Of a DNA stretch of 64,000 nucleotides, positions 42,575-51,415 are shown piece by piece. This DNA is from Methylobacterium marchantiae (GTDB lineage Bacteria > Pseudomonadota > Alphaproteobacteria > Rhizobiales > Beijerinckiaceae), in assembly GCF_022179405.1 (NCBI RefSeq), contig NZ_BPQT01000040.1, positions 1 through 64,000 of the forward strand, in the 5' to 3' direction. Every line of letters begins with the position of its first letter. Positions within the stretch are counted from its first letter, which is position 1. Position numbers and translations under genes: made by a program. Under the pieces are notes generated by a model that made no database searches, was not told where the DNA came from, and saw only the letters and a list, made by a program, of their open reading frames with translations.

Positions 42575-42606
42575 CCCCCCGCCCGGTTCGGTGACCGGGC
42601 GGGGGG
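42575..42606 (+). terminator. Strong GC hairpin between convergent genes
   Basis: CCCCCCGCCCGGT pairs perfectly with ACCGGGCGGGGGG around a six-base loop. It sits after the second GCG_CRPN-like gene and before the 3' end of the Crp-type gene, so it may serve both. No T-run. Confidence 0.6.
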
Positions 42607-42742
42607 CCGGCGTGACGGCTCCGGATCGTGTCCGTGGCCCGGGACGAGATCGTGCAGAGGTGCTCGCAGCCACTGGACGCATGGAGCGCGAAGGGCAGGA
42701 TCTCTCGATCCCTTGCGGTAGCGGCCGAATTCGATCGACCGG

Positions 42743-43423
42743 TCAGGACAGAGGACGCCTGCCGGCCGCCAGGGTCGCCCGGTCGATGACCTGTACCTGG
42801 CCGCGCCGGACCTCGACGAGGCCCTCGTCCGCCCATTCGCCCAGGAGGCGGCTGACGACCTCGCGCACGCTTCCCACGTCCGAGGCGAGTTGCTGGTGGG
42901 TCTTCCAGACGATCCCGTCGGTATCGGCCTCGACCAGCAATCGCCGGGCGAGGCGTTGCTCCAGGGGCGCGAACGCGATCTCCTCCACCAGGTCGAACAT
43001 CCCCGACAGGAGCTTGGTGTAATCGTCGAGGACGAAGGTTCGGAAGGCGTCGCTCTCCCGCATCAATTGGCGGAAGGTGTCGGATGGAAGAGCGGCCAAC
43101 TCGGTCCGGGCCTCGGCGACGCTCTGCGCCGGAAAGCCCTCGCCCGAAAGGAGGCACTGGGTCGTGAGAACGCAGGTCCCGCCCGCGCCGACCTTGTAGA
43201 TCAGCATCTCCCGTCCACCCTCGGACATCCGGAACACCCGTGTCCGGCCGTCGATGCACATCAGGTAGTCCGCGCAGACGTCCTGGAGCTCGTAGGCAAT
43301 CGCCCCCGCCTCCAGCACGGGGAAATGTACCGTGCCGCGGGCGATCTGGAGATGTCCCGCGCTGAAGTTGCGGATCAGCGGGAAGCGCTCGATCCAGCGC
43401 TCGACCTGATGGGCGCTCTGCAT
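42743..43423 (-). CDS. Crp/Fnr-family transcription regulator
   Basis: A 226-residue regulator: a cNMP-binding-like domain (LEAGAIAYELQDVCADYLMCIDG) and a winged HTH at the end (WKTHQQLASDVGSVREVVSRLLGEWADEGLVEVRRG). It lacks the N-terminal cysteine cluster of oxygen-sensing FNR, though scattered cysteines (DVCADYLMC) exist. Start ATG 43423 has GGGAGG upstream. A Crp-type palindrome lies 80 bases before the gene, in the space shared with the divergent pentapeptide gene. Confidence 0.9.
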   Translation of the reverse strand: MQSAHQVERWIERFPLIRNFSAGHLQIARGTVHFPVLEAGAIAYELQDVCADYLMCIDGRTRVFRMSEGGREMLIYKVGAGGTCVLTTQCLLSGEGFPAQSVAEARTELAALPSDTFRQLMRESDAFRTFVLDDYTKLLSGMFDLVEEIAFAPLEQRLARRLLVEADTDGIVWKTHQQLASDVGSVREVVSRLLGEWADEGLVEVRRGQVQVIDRATLAAGRRPLS

Positions 43424-43504
43424 GGTCGTCCTCCCGGGCCCCGCGGTCGTTGAGCGCCGCCGTGACCCCATCGATGCATCGTGTTTCCGGTATCCGCAGA
43501 CATC

Positions 43505-43520
43505 GGTGACCTGGGTCACA
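43505..43520. promoter_or_regulatory. Crp/Fnr-type operator
   Basis: Read on the minus strand, TGTGA-CCCAGG-TCACC is nearly the classic TGTGA-N6-TCACA. It lies between the Crp-type regulator (minus) and the pentapeptide-repeat gene (plus), suggesting that the regulator controls itself, its neighbour, or both. Confidence 0.55.
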
Positions 43521-43635
43521 GACGGTTGCGATCTACCTCAGTACCACCTTCCTCAGAGAACAAAAATTTCGTCCGGGCGACATCGAGAGGAGGCACAGGC
43601 TTCCCGCGGCCGGGCGACATCGTTCGGGAGAAACC

Positions 43636-44451
43636 ATGCGCCGCCTCGCCCCCCTCCTGCTCGCCCCCCTCCTGCTCACCTCCGTCCTTCTTACCGCCCC
43701 GGCCCATGCCGAGCAGGACCTGCTGCTGGGCGCCGATATGGGCTCGGCCGCGATGACCAGGGCCGAGATGACCCGCGCCGACATCGAGGCGATGATCGCC
43801 GAGGCGGACGGCAAGCCGGTCGACCTCTCCGACAAGGCGCTCGCCGGCCTCGATCTGTCGGGGCTGAACCTCAGGGGCGCGAACCTGCGCACCGCCCGTC
43901 TCAACAAGGCCAGCCTGCGCGGCGCCGACCTGACCGGGGCAAACCTGGAGCAGGCCTGGTTCATCAAGGCGGACCTCTCCGGCGCCAAGCTCGTCGGCGC
44001 CAAGATGTTCGGCATCACCGCCCGCGACGCCAACCTCAGCGGGGCCGATCTCAGCCGGTCGATGCCCATCGGCGACTTCAGGGGCGCCAACATGAGCGGG
44101 GCGACGCTGGTCGACCTCAAGGGCGGCGCCGACATCAAGAACCAGTCCATGGGCCTGATGCGGGCGGTGTTCGTCTCGGTGAACCTGAAGGGCGCCAACC
44201 TGAAGGGGGCGAACCTCGGTCGCTCGCGCCTGGAATACGCCGATCTCACGGATGCCGACCTCACCGACGTCGTGCTGATGGGGTCGGATCTGTCGGGGGC
44301 GAACCTCACCGGCGCGACCGTCACGGGGGCCGACTTCAGGAACGTCGACGTCAGCGGCGCCCGGCTCGTGTCGCTCAAGGGACAGGACGCCGCGAAGGAC
44401 TGGGACGCCCGCGTCAACATCGACAGGGCCGTCACCCGCTCGATCGATTGA
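43636..44451 (+). CDS. Exported pentapeptide-repeat protein
   Basis: A 271-residue protein with a signal peptide (about 1-25, ending PAHA) and a long A(D/N)LxG-type repeat from about 62 to 255 (DLSGLNLRGANLRTARLNKA and similar), which folds as a right-handed square beta-helix. No enzymatic motif is visible. Export to the periplasm is less common for this fold than the cytosolic Qnr type. It is divergent from the Crp-type regulator. Confidence 0.92.
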   Translation: MRRLAPLLLAPLLLTSVLLTAPAHAEQDLLLGADMGSAAMTRAEMTRADIEAMIAEADGKPVDLSDKALAGLDLSGLNLRGANLRTARLNKASLRGADLTGANLEQAWFIKADLSGAKLVGAKMFGITARDANLSGADLSRSMPIGDFRGANMSGATLVDLKGGADIKNQSMGLMRAVFVSVNLKGANLKGANLGRSRLEYADLTDADLTDVVLMGSDLSGANLTGATVTGADFRNVDVSGARLVSLKGQDAAKDWDARVNIDRAVTRSID

Positions 44452-44558
44452 TCCGCCATGGGCACGGACGCCCCCCCCGCGACCGGGCATAGGGAACACA
44501 ATCGGCGCAGGGACGTCACACCCCGTCATAGCGGAACGGGAACAGGCGTCGTGAGAGC

Positions 44559-45794
44559 ATGAGCGGGAGAGCGGAACGGCAGGGTGAGGCGGACGGGACC
44601 GAGGAAGCGCGGGACCTGCATCCGCGCAAGTTCGATCTTCTCAACCTGACCCTGGTCGACGTGAACGGCGGGCTACGGCCCTATCTCAACGTCTTCCTGC
44701 TGGTGCATCGGGAATGGAGCGCCACGACCGTCGGGTTGGTGACGACCATCGCCGGCCTCATCGGAGTCGCCCTGCAGGCTCCCCTCGGCGCCGTCATCGA
44801 CGCCGCGCGCGACAAGCGCAAGGCCATCGTGGCCGCCCTGCTGGCGGCCTCGGCCGGGGCGACGGTGATCGCGATCTGGCCCCAGTTCTGGCCGGTGCTG
44901 GTGGCCTTCACGGTGCTGACCGCGGCGGGCAGCAGCTTCACCCCGACCATCGCCGGCCTCACGCTCGGCATCTTTCCGAAGGCGCGCCTGTCACGCCGGA
45001 TGGGCCGCAACAGCGCCTGGTACCGCGGCGGCAACGTCTGCATCGCCGTCCTGATCGCACTGGTGGGCTACGGCTTCCCGGACCGGGCGGTCTTCTTCCT
45101 CGTCCCCGCCCTGTCTCTCCTCGCCGCTGCGGCGGTGCTGTCCATCCCGCGCGACATCGTCGGGCAGGAGCTCGCCGAGGAGGTCAAGCCGAAGGCGAAG
45201 GGCGGCTCCGCGCTCAAGGTGCTCCTCGGCAACCGTCCCCTCCTGATCTTTGCCGCGTCGATCTTCCTGTTCCAGCTGGCGAACGGGCCGATGGCCTCTC
45301 TGGTCGCCCAGAAGATCTCGCTGGCGCACGAGGACTGGTCGGCCGCGATCACGTCGACGACCATCATCGCGGCCCAGGTGGTGATGCTGCCCATGGCCAT
45401 CATGGTCGGGCGCTTCGCCGACGGCTGGGGGCGCAAGCCCATCATCCTGTTCGCCTTCGCGATGCTGCCCGTCCGGGCACTGCTCTATACGTTGTCCGAC
45501 GACGCCATCTGGCTGTTCGCGGTCCAGTCCCTGGAAGGCGTGAGCACCGGCCTCTACAGCGCGATCAAGCCGCTGATGATCGCCGACTTCATGGAGGACA
45601 AGAGCCGCTACAACCTCGCCTCGGGCGCCATCGCGACCGTCCAGGGTGTCGCGATCGCCCTGTCGAACGTACTCGCCGGCAGCATCGTCGATGTCAGCGG
45701 ATTCACCGCCGCGTTCCTCGTCTCATCCGCCATCGGGACCGCCGCGGCCCTGCTCCTGACCCGGATGCCCGAACCGTCGAACCACAAGGCCTGA
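44559..45794 (+). CDS. Major facilitator superfamily transporter
   Basis: A 411-residue transporter with about 12 membrane helices. The loop between helices 2 and 3 carries a degenerate MFS motif (GAVIDAARDKRKAI, about 77-90) and the matching loop in the second half reads VGRFADGWGRKPII. The N-terminus is long and charged (about 30 residues). Substrate unknown; drug or metabolite efflux is usual for this look. A bidirectional hairpin follows it. Confidence 0.9.
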   Translation: MSGRAERQGEADGTEEARDLHPRKFDLLNLTLVDVNGGLRPYLNVFLLVHREWSATTVGLVTTIAGLIGVALQAPLGAVIDAARDKRKAIVAALLAASAGATVIAIWPQFWPVLVAFTVLTAAGSSFTPTIAGLTLGIFPKARLSRRMGRNSAWYRGGNVCIAVLIALVGYGFPDRAVFFLVPALSLLAAAAVLSIPRDIVGQELAEEVKPKAKGGSALKVLLGNRPLLIFAASIFLFQLANGPMASLVAQKISLAHEDWSAAITSTTIIAAQVVMLPMAIMVGRFADGWGRKPIILFAFAMLPVRALLYTLSDDAIWLFAVQSLEGVSTGLYSAIKPLMIADFMEDKSRYNLASGAIATVQGVAIALSNVLAGSIVDVSGFTAAFLVSSAIGTAAALLLTRMPEPSNHKA

Positions 45795-45820
45795 TACGGG
45801 TCGACGAGCAGGGAACATGG

Positions 45821-45862
45821 AAAAGGCCCGGGCGCCACCCGAGTGGGGCGTCCGGGCCTTCG
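45821..45862. terminator. Bidirectional terminator
   Basis: GGCCCGGGCGCC pairs with GGCGTCCGGGCC across a ten-base loop. AAAA on the left gives a T-run for the minus-strand PRC-barrel gene; on the plus strand it would end the MFS transcript with TT only. The genes are convergent. Confidence 0.75.
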
Positions 45863-45897
45863 CTGGTCGAGCACGAGTCTGTCAGACCCGAAAGGAG

Positions 45898-46341
45898 TTA
45901 CTTCTTCTTGGAGTAGTCGAAGCTCGGGGCCTTGTTGAGCGTGTCCTTGTCGGTATCGACATAGGCCGCCCACTTGTTGTCCTTGTTGCTGACCGAGATG
46001 GTGGAGGGGTCGAGGACGACGTAGCGCTCACCGAGGCCGAGGAAGCCGCCGACGCTGACGATGACGCCGGTCACGGTCTTGCCGTTCTCGATGACGAGAT
46101 CCTCGATCTCGCCGACAGTCTCCTTGTTGTTGTTGTAGACGTTCGTGCCGATCAGCTTCGACGACGTGATGTCGGCCGGCTTCACGGTCACGAACTTGAG
46201 CTTCACGGTCGCCGTATCGGCCATCTTCATGCCCATCTCGGACGAGGAGTGCGCAGTGGTCGCCGGTGCGGGCGTCTGGGCCAGGGCGGGGACCGAAACG
46301 CACGAAAGGACCACGGCGGCGACGAGATTACGGTATGACAA
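45898..46341 (-). CDS. Exported PRC-barrel domain protein
   Basis: A 147-residue protein with a signal peptide (NLVAAVVLSCVSVPALA) and a PRC-barrel-like domain (SKLIGTNVYNNNKETVGEIEDLVI, VIVSVGGFLGLGERYVVLD). PRC-barrel proteins with signal peptides are common in alphaproteobacteria and their role is unknown. I place the start at TTG 46341 because GGGGA lies about eight bases before it and it begins the signal peptide; another TTG at 46389 is possible. Confidence 0.85.
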   Translation of the reverse strand: MSYRNLVAAVVLSCVSVPALAQTPAPATTAHSSSEMGMKMADTATVKLKFVTVKPADITSSKLIGTNVYNNNKETVGEIEDLVIENGKTVTGVIVSVGGFLGLGERYVVLDPSTISVSNKDNKWAAYVDTDKDTLNKAPSFDYSKKK

Positions 46342-46629
46342 AGATTTTTCCCCATAAGTAATAGCGCCGGAGACGAACAGTATTAGCAAATCCCTCTTCG
46401 AGATTTCTGCTTCGTCACTTGGGTCGCATCGGGAAGCACAACGTACCCATCCCGGAAACGTTCAGAATTTTTTTGGGTCAAATTTCAGTGGCTCGCCGGA
46501 TGACCCCGGGTCGGTGCGGACTATCCTCGGACCGGATGGGAACACCGGCATCGCGGGGGCATTGCAGAGTTTGAAAACACGGCCCGCAAAACACGGCTCG
46601 TACGGAGCCGGAACGGACGATATCCAGTC

Positions 46630-46920
46630 ATGACGATCAGATTCCCTCGCAGATTCCCTCGCGCCTTCTCCTTCGCCGTCCTGGTGGTCGGCCTCGGCTT
46701 CGCGGCTCCGGCGTTCGCGCAGTCCGCGGCCAGCCGGATCGACCAGCCGACCCCGGGGACCTTGCCGACGGGCACCGCGCATGACGGCGACAACGGTCAC
46801 GTCGCGCCGGCCGGCGCCATCCGATCCTCCACCGACGTCATGAAGGGCGGGGCCGTGCAGGGCGACGGCGCGCCGTCGCGGACGAACCCGATCCAGCATC
46901 TCCCCAAGGACATGCGCTGA
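46630..46920 (+). CDS. Small secreted protein, unknown
   Basis: A 96-residue hypothetical protein: basic start and signal peptide to about residue 31 (FAAPAFA), then a polar, Gly/Pro-rich, probably disordered mature part (TPGTLPTGTAHDGDNGHV). No family recognised. The clear signal peptide supports that it is real. Confidence 0.65.
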   Translation: MTIRFPRRFPRAFSFAVLVVGLGFAAPAFAQSAASRIDQPTPGTLPTGTAHDGDNGHVAPAGAIRSSTDVMKGGAVQGDGAPSRTNPIQHLPKDMR

Positions 46921-46994
46921 CGCGAAGGACATGCGCTGACGCGGAGGCAGTGCCGATCGCCTGTACGACCCTGCCTCTCGGGTTCGTCGCAGCC

Positions 46995-47966
46995 TCAGAT
47001 CATCAAGCTCGACACGCGCGCGTCCGGCGAAAGGCTTGAACAACGAGCCATCTGGGGGAGGGCCTCGGACGGCCGAAACTGGACGTCCGAGGCGATGGTC
47101 CCCTTCAGAAAGGCCATGACCGCCCTGACCCGAGGTGCGAATTGCAGGTCGGCGTGGACGTTGAGCCAGAGTTCCCGCGTGGTGAAGGCTTCGTCGTGCA
47201 GGACCGGGACGAGGTCGTCACGAGCCGTCACCGCGAAACTCGGCAGAAGAACGAGTCCTAGGCCTCCGCGTGCGGCGTTCTTCTGCGCGATCATGCTGTT
47301 GGATCGAAACACCGTCTGCCGCTCTTCGAGAAGGTCGTCCAGCCAACGGACGCAATCGACCTGCACGAGATCGTCGACGTACGAGACGAAGTGATGCTGC
47401 TTCAGCGCCAGTAGATCGGCCGGGCATCCATGCCGCGCGAGGTAGCTCGGCGCCGCATACAATCCGAGCCGGAACGCGCCGATCTGCTCCGAGATCAATC
47501 CTTTTCCGGGCGGCCTGAAGAAGCTGAGGAAGAGGTCGGCCTCGCGACGGTTGACGTAGACGGTCTGGGCCGAGGTCACGAGGTCGACCATCAGGTCGGG
47601 GTGGCGCTCCCGCAGGCCCCAGAGGCGCTCGGCCAGGTACAGGGAGGCGATGCCCTCCATCGTGGCGAGCCGCACCCGCCCTCCGATGCCGCCGCCGGGG
47701 TGATCCTCGTGCCGGAGGGAGATGACCGCGCTCTCGACCTGCTCGGCGTGCCGGAGCAGGCGCTGCCCCACGTCGCTGAGGCGCAGGCCCGACGGCAGGC
47801 GCTCGAAAAGCGCGAGCCCGAGAGCACTCTCCAGATTGGCGAGCCTCCGGCTCACGGTGGACTGGTCGACCCTCAGGCGTTTCGCGGCGGCGGCGAGGCT
47901 CCCGCCCCGGGCCGCCCCCAGGAAGATCTTGATGTCGTTCCAGTCCAGGAGATCGAAGGTCTGCAT
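46995..47966 (-). CDS. LysR-family transcription regulator
   Basis: A 323-residue regulator with the N-terminal winged HTH (NDIKIFLGAARGGSLAAAAKRL, DQSTVSRRLANLESALG) and a LysR substrate-binding domain. The start ATG 47966 gives the standard N-terminus. It is divergent from the nitrilase gene across 150 bases and probably controls the nitrilase and its transporter. Confidence 0.94.
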   Translation of the reverse strand: MQTFDLLDWNDIKIFLGAARGGSLAAAAKRLRVDQSTVSRRLANLESALGLALFERLPSGLRLSDVGQRLLRHAEQVESAVISLRHEDHPGGGIGGRVRLATMEGIASLYLAERLWGLRERHPDLMVDLVTSAQTVYVNRREADLFLSFFRPPGKGLISEQIGAFRLGLYAAPSYLARHGCPADLLALKQHHFVSYVDDLVQVDCVRWLDDLLEERQTVFRSNSMIAQKNAARGGLGLVLLPSFAVTARDDLVPVLHDEAFTTRELWLNVHADLQFAPRVRAVMAFLKGTIASDVQFRPSEALPQMARCSSLSPDARVSSLMI

Positions 47967-48116
47967 GGCCCGATGGCGGGCAAGATGCGCGCCAGAGAAT
48001 CCCTCACGCTCGTCGGCAGGCCCGGCCTCCGCGGACATCCTGCAAGGCGCCTTGCAGATTTGTCGGCTTTGCAGGAAGCGCCCGCGCCGTAATCTCGCCG
48101 TGGAAAGGGAAATTCC

Positions 48117-49133
48117 ATGCTCCCACGGTTCAAGGCCGCCGCCGTCCACGCCGCTCCCGTCTTCCTCGATGCGACCGCGACCACCGCCAAGGCGGTCGCC
48201 CTGATCGAGGAGGCGGCGCGGGCCGGCGCCGCACTGATCGCCTTTCCCGAGACCTTCATCCCGGCCTTCCCGGTCTGGGCGGCGCTCACGGCCCCGATCG
48301 ACAACCACGACCTCTTCGCCCGCATGGCGGAGCAGTCGGTCCTCGCCGACGGGCCGGAGATCGCGCGCATCCGGCAGGCGGCGCGGGCGGCCGGCATCGT
48401 CGTGTCGATCGGCATCAGCGAGCGCTCGCCCGCCAGCGTGGGCTGCCTCTGGAACGCCAACCTCCTCATCGGCGAGGACGGGACGGTCCTCAACCATCAC
48501 CGCAAGCTGATGCCGACCTATTACGAGAAGCTCGTCTGGGCCCCCGGCGACGGCGCCGGTCTGAAGGTGGTCGAGACCGCCATCGGCCGCATCGGCCAGC
48601 TCATCTGCGGCGAGAACACCAATCCCCTCGCGCGCTACGCCCTGATGGCCCAGGGCGAGCAGTTCCACATCTCGTCCTGGCCTCCGGTCTGGCCGACGCG
48701 CCGGCCCAAGGGCGGCGGGAACTACGACAACCTCGCCGCCAACCGCCTGCGCGCCAGCGCCCATTGCTTCGAGGCCAAGGCCTTCGGCCTCGTCACCGCC
48801 GGGGTGCTGGACAAGGCCGCCTACGACCTCCTGGCGGCGCGCGATCCGGGCGCCGCAGATGTGCTCGACGGAACACCGCGCGCCGCCTCGTTCTTCGTCG
48901 ATCCGACCGGCGCGCAGATCGGCGAGGCGCTGCTGGAAGAGGGGATCCTCTACGCGGAGATCGACCTCAACGCCTGCATCGAGCCCAAGCAGTTCCACGA
49001 CGTGGTCGGCTACTACAACCGCTTCGATGTCTTCGACCTCAGCGTGAACCGCCAGCGGCTCGCGCCCGCCCAGTTCCGCGATGGCCCGCCACCGGTCCCC
49101 GAACCGCTGCCGCCGGTCGCGACCGGCGCGTGA
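48117..49133 (+). CDS. Nitrilase (carbon-nitrogen hydrolase)
   Basis: A 338-residue nitrilase that hydrolyses an organic nitrile to acid and ammonia. The catalytic triad is clear: Glu45 (FPETF), Lys130 (HHRKLMPT) and Cys164 (LICGENTN). CGEN after the nucleophile and the NYDNLAANRLRASAHCFEAK segment resemble aliphatic or cyanide-type nitrilases rather than amidases. It is followed within 84 bases by an ABC transporter, so the nitrile or its product is probably imported by it. Confidence 0.94.
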   Translation: MLPRFKAAAVHAAPVFLDATATTAKAVALIEEAARAGAALIAFPETFIPAFPVWAALTAPIDNHDLFARMAEQSVLADGPEIARIRQAARAAGIVVSIGISERSPASVGCLWNANLLIGEDGTVLNHHRKLMPTYYEKLVWAPGDGAGLKVVETAIGRIGQLICGENTNPLARYALMAQGEQFHISSWPPVWPTRRPKGGGNYDNLAANRLRASAHCFEAKAFGLVTAGVLDKAAYDLLAARDPGAADVLDGTPRAASFFVDPTGAQIGEALLEEGILYAEIDLNACIEPKQFHDVVGYYNRFDVFDLSVNRQRLAPAQFRDGPPPVPEPLPPVATGA

Positions 49134-49216
49134 CTTGCTCGCGCCGTGTCCCGTTCTGCGCGCCCCTGATCTCCACCGAGACCCACGCCCCCGAAGCCAC
49201 AACCGAGAGGCCCCTC

Positions 49217-50527
49217 ATGCTCGATCGTCGCAAACTCATCCTCGGAGGCGCGGCCGGCCTGATGCTGCCGGACCTGCGCGGGGCTCTCGCCCAGAGCCCG
49301 GCCGGGATCGGGACCTTCCCGGAGGGAGTCGGAGCGGATTCCGTCTTCATCGGCCTCAACATGCCGCTGACCGGGGTGTTCTCCGGCGACGGCAGCGACC
49401 TCAAGCTCGGCTACGAACTCGCGATCGCGCAGATCAACGCGGGCGGCGAGATCCCCGCGGCCTGGGGGCTCAAGGGCAAGGGCGTCCTCGGCCGCCAGAT
49501 CCGCCACAAGATCGCAGACACCGAGGGCAAGCCCAACGTCGCGGTCCAGGCCGCGACCCAGTTCATCCAGCGCGACAAAGCCATCATGTTCCAGGGCTCC
49601 GTCAGCAGCGCCGAGGCCATCGCCCTCGAAGAGCTCGCGAGCCGCGACAAGGTCCTCTACATGGTCGGCATCGCCGGCTCGAACGACGTCACCGGCAAGA
49701 ACTGCCAGCGCTACGGCTTCCGCTCACAGCAGAACGCCTACATGGCCGCCAAGGCCCTGGCCCCCGTCGTCGCCAAGGCGCTTGGCAAGACGCTCAAGGC
49801 CGCCTTCCTGGTGCCCGATTACACCTACGGGCAGACCGTCTACGACTCGTTCTCCAAGTTCTCGAAGGAGCAGGGCTGGACGCAGGTCCTGAAGGAGACG
49901 GTGCCGCTCGGCACGGCCGATTACAGCTCGGCGCTCCTCAACATCGCCAACAGCGGCGCCGACGTCTTCGTCAACATCTGCTTCGGCTCCGACGCGGTGG
50001 CCTCCACGAAGCAGGCCGAGCAGTTCGGCGTCCTCTCCAGCATGAAGCTCGTGGTGCCGAACCTGTCCTCGTTCCAGGACAAGGAGGTCGGCCCCGAACT
50101 GATGCAGGGCGTCTACGGCTCCTGCGACTTCTGGTGGACGCTGGAGGATCGCTATCCCCTCGCCAAGACCTTCGTCGAGTCCTTCCTGGCCAGGAACACG
50201 TACCGCCCGCGCTGGGGGGCCCACATCGCCTACATGCAGACCTACCTCTGGGCGCTCTCGGTGGAGCGGGCAGGGGGGTTCAACCCGGTCGATATCATCA
50301 AGGTGATGGAGGGCTCGAAGGCCCAGCCCTACGAGACCACCATCGGGCGCGTCTATTACCGGGCCGAGGACCACCAGATGGTGCGCCCGATCCCGATCCT
50401 GCGCGGCAAGGCGCCCTCGGCCATGAAGGGCCCGGAGGATTTCTACGAGGTCGTCGATCTCGTCGACGGCGAGAGCGTGATGAACCCGCCCGATCTGTTC
50501 GGGTGCAAGCTCGGTCCCTACAGCTGA
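49217..50527 (+). CDS. ABC transporter substrate-binding protein, LivJ/UrtA-like
   Basis: A 436-residue periplasmic binding protein of the branched-chain amino-acid/amide group. A Tat-like signal (LDRRKLILGGAAGLMLP) precedes VFIGLNMPLTGVFSGDG. The domain runs through VPDYTYGQTVYDSF and YETTIGRVYYRAEDHQ. Ligand is not predictable, but the nitrilase next door suggests a nitrile, amide or related small molecule. GAGAGG lies six bases before ATG 49217. Confidence 0.93.
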   Translation: MLDRRKLILGGAAGLMLPDLRGALAQSPAGIGTFPEGVGADSVFIGLNMPLTGVFSGDGSDLKLGYELAIAQINAGGEIPAAWGLKGKGVLGRQIRHKIADTEGKPNVAVQAATQFIQRDKAIMFQGSVSSAEAIALEELASRDKVLYMVGIAGSNDVTGKNCQRYGFRSQQNAYMAAKALAPVVAKALGKTLKAAFLVPDYTYGQTVYDSFSKFSKEQGWTQVLKETVPLGTADYSSALLNIANSGADVFVNICFGSDAVASTKQAEQFGVLSSMKLVVPNLSSFQDKEVGPELMQGVYGSCDFWWTLEDRYPLAKTFVESFLARNTYRPRWGAHIAYMQTYLWALSVERAGGFNPVDIIKVMEGSKAQPYETTIGRVYYRAEDHQMVRPIPILRGKAPSAMKGPEDFYEVVDLVDGESVMNPPDLFGCKLGPYS

Positions 50528-50539
50528 AGGCGCGCGATC

Positions 50540-51415
50540 ATGCCGAGCACCGCCGTCCTCCTCTCGCAGGCCTTCAACGGCCTCGCGCTGGGCAGCCTCC
50601 TGGCCCTGGTCTCCAGCGGGTTGACCATCATCCTGGGCACGCTCGGCGTGCTCAACTTCGCCCACGGCGCATTGTTCGCGGTGGGCGCCTACACCGCCTT
50701 CGTGATGATGCAGGCGACGCATTCCTTCGTGCTCGCCCTGCTCGGCGGCTGCGCCATCATGCTCATCATCGGCTTCGCCATGGAGCGGCTCATCATCCGC
50801 CATTTCTACGCCCGGCCGGACGAGGACCAGATCCTCGTCACCTACGGGATCGGCATGGTGCTGGTGGAGGGCCTGCGGAGCTGGTTCGGCGGCAACAGCC
50901 AGCGGGTGCCGGTGCCCTCCTGGGGCACCGGCGCGACGAAGCTCGGCTTCCTGGTCTACCCGACCTACCGCCTCCAGCTCATCGGCATCATCGCGGCGCT
51001 GCTGGTGGGCCTCTACCTCGTGCTCTACCGGACCTCCGTGGGCCTCGTGGTGCGGGCGGGCATCGAGAATGCCGGCATGGTCGGCATCCTCGGCATCGAC
51101 GTGCGGCGCACCTTCCTGTTCGTCTTCGCGGTTGGCATCGTCGCGGTCGGTCTGGCCGGCATGCTCTACGCCCCCGTCGTCGCGGTGACGCCCGACATGG
51201 GCGCGAGCTTCATGGTGCAGTCCTTCGTGGTGATCGTGCTGGGCGGCCTCGGCTCCTTCCCCGGCGCCATCGTGGGCGGCCTGATCGCGGGCGAGATCAT
51301 CAGCCTGACGAGCGCGTTCAACTCAGCCTATTCGGAAGTGATGCTCTACGGCCTCATGGCCCTCGTCCTGGTGGCGCGGCCGCAAGGGCTGTTCGGCACG
51401 GAGGGCCGGGTCTGA
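50540..51415 (+). CDS. livH: ABC transporter permease, LivH-like
   Basis: A 291-residue membrane permease with about eight helices and the family opening SQAFNGLALGSLLALVSSGLTIILG-type region (quoted by its ends, residues 8-31), plus VIVLGGLGSFPGAIVGG near the C-terminus. The stop overlaps the next ATG as TGATG. Confidence 0.93.
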   Translation: MPSTAVLLSQAFNGLALGSLLALVSSGLTIILGTLGVLNFAHGALFAVGAYTAFVMMQATHSFVLALLGGCAIMLIIGFAMERLIIRHFYARPDEDQILVTYGIGMVLVEGLRSWFGGNSQRVPVPSWGTGATKLGFLVYPTYRLQLIGIIAALLVGLYLVLYRTSVGLVVRAGIENAGMVGILGIDVRRTFLFVFAVGIVAVGLAGMLYAPVVAVTPDMGASFMVQSFVVIVLGGLGSFPGAIVGGLIAGEIISLTSAFNSAYSEVMLYGLMALVLVARPQGLFGTEGRV

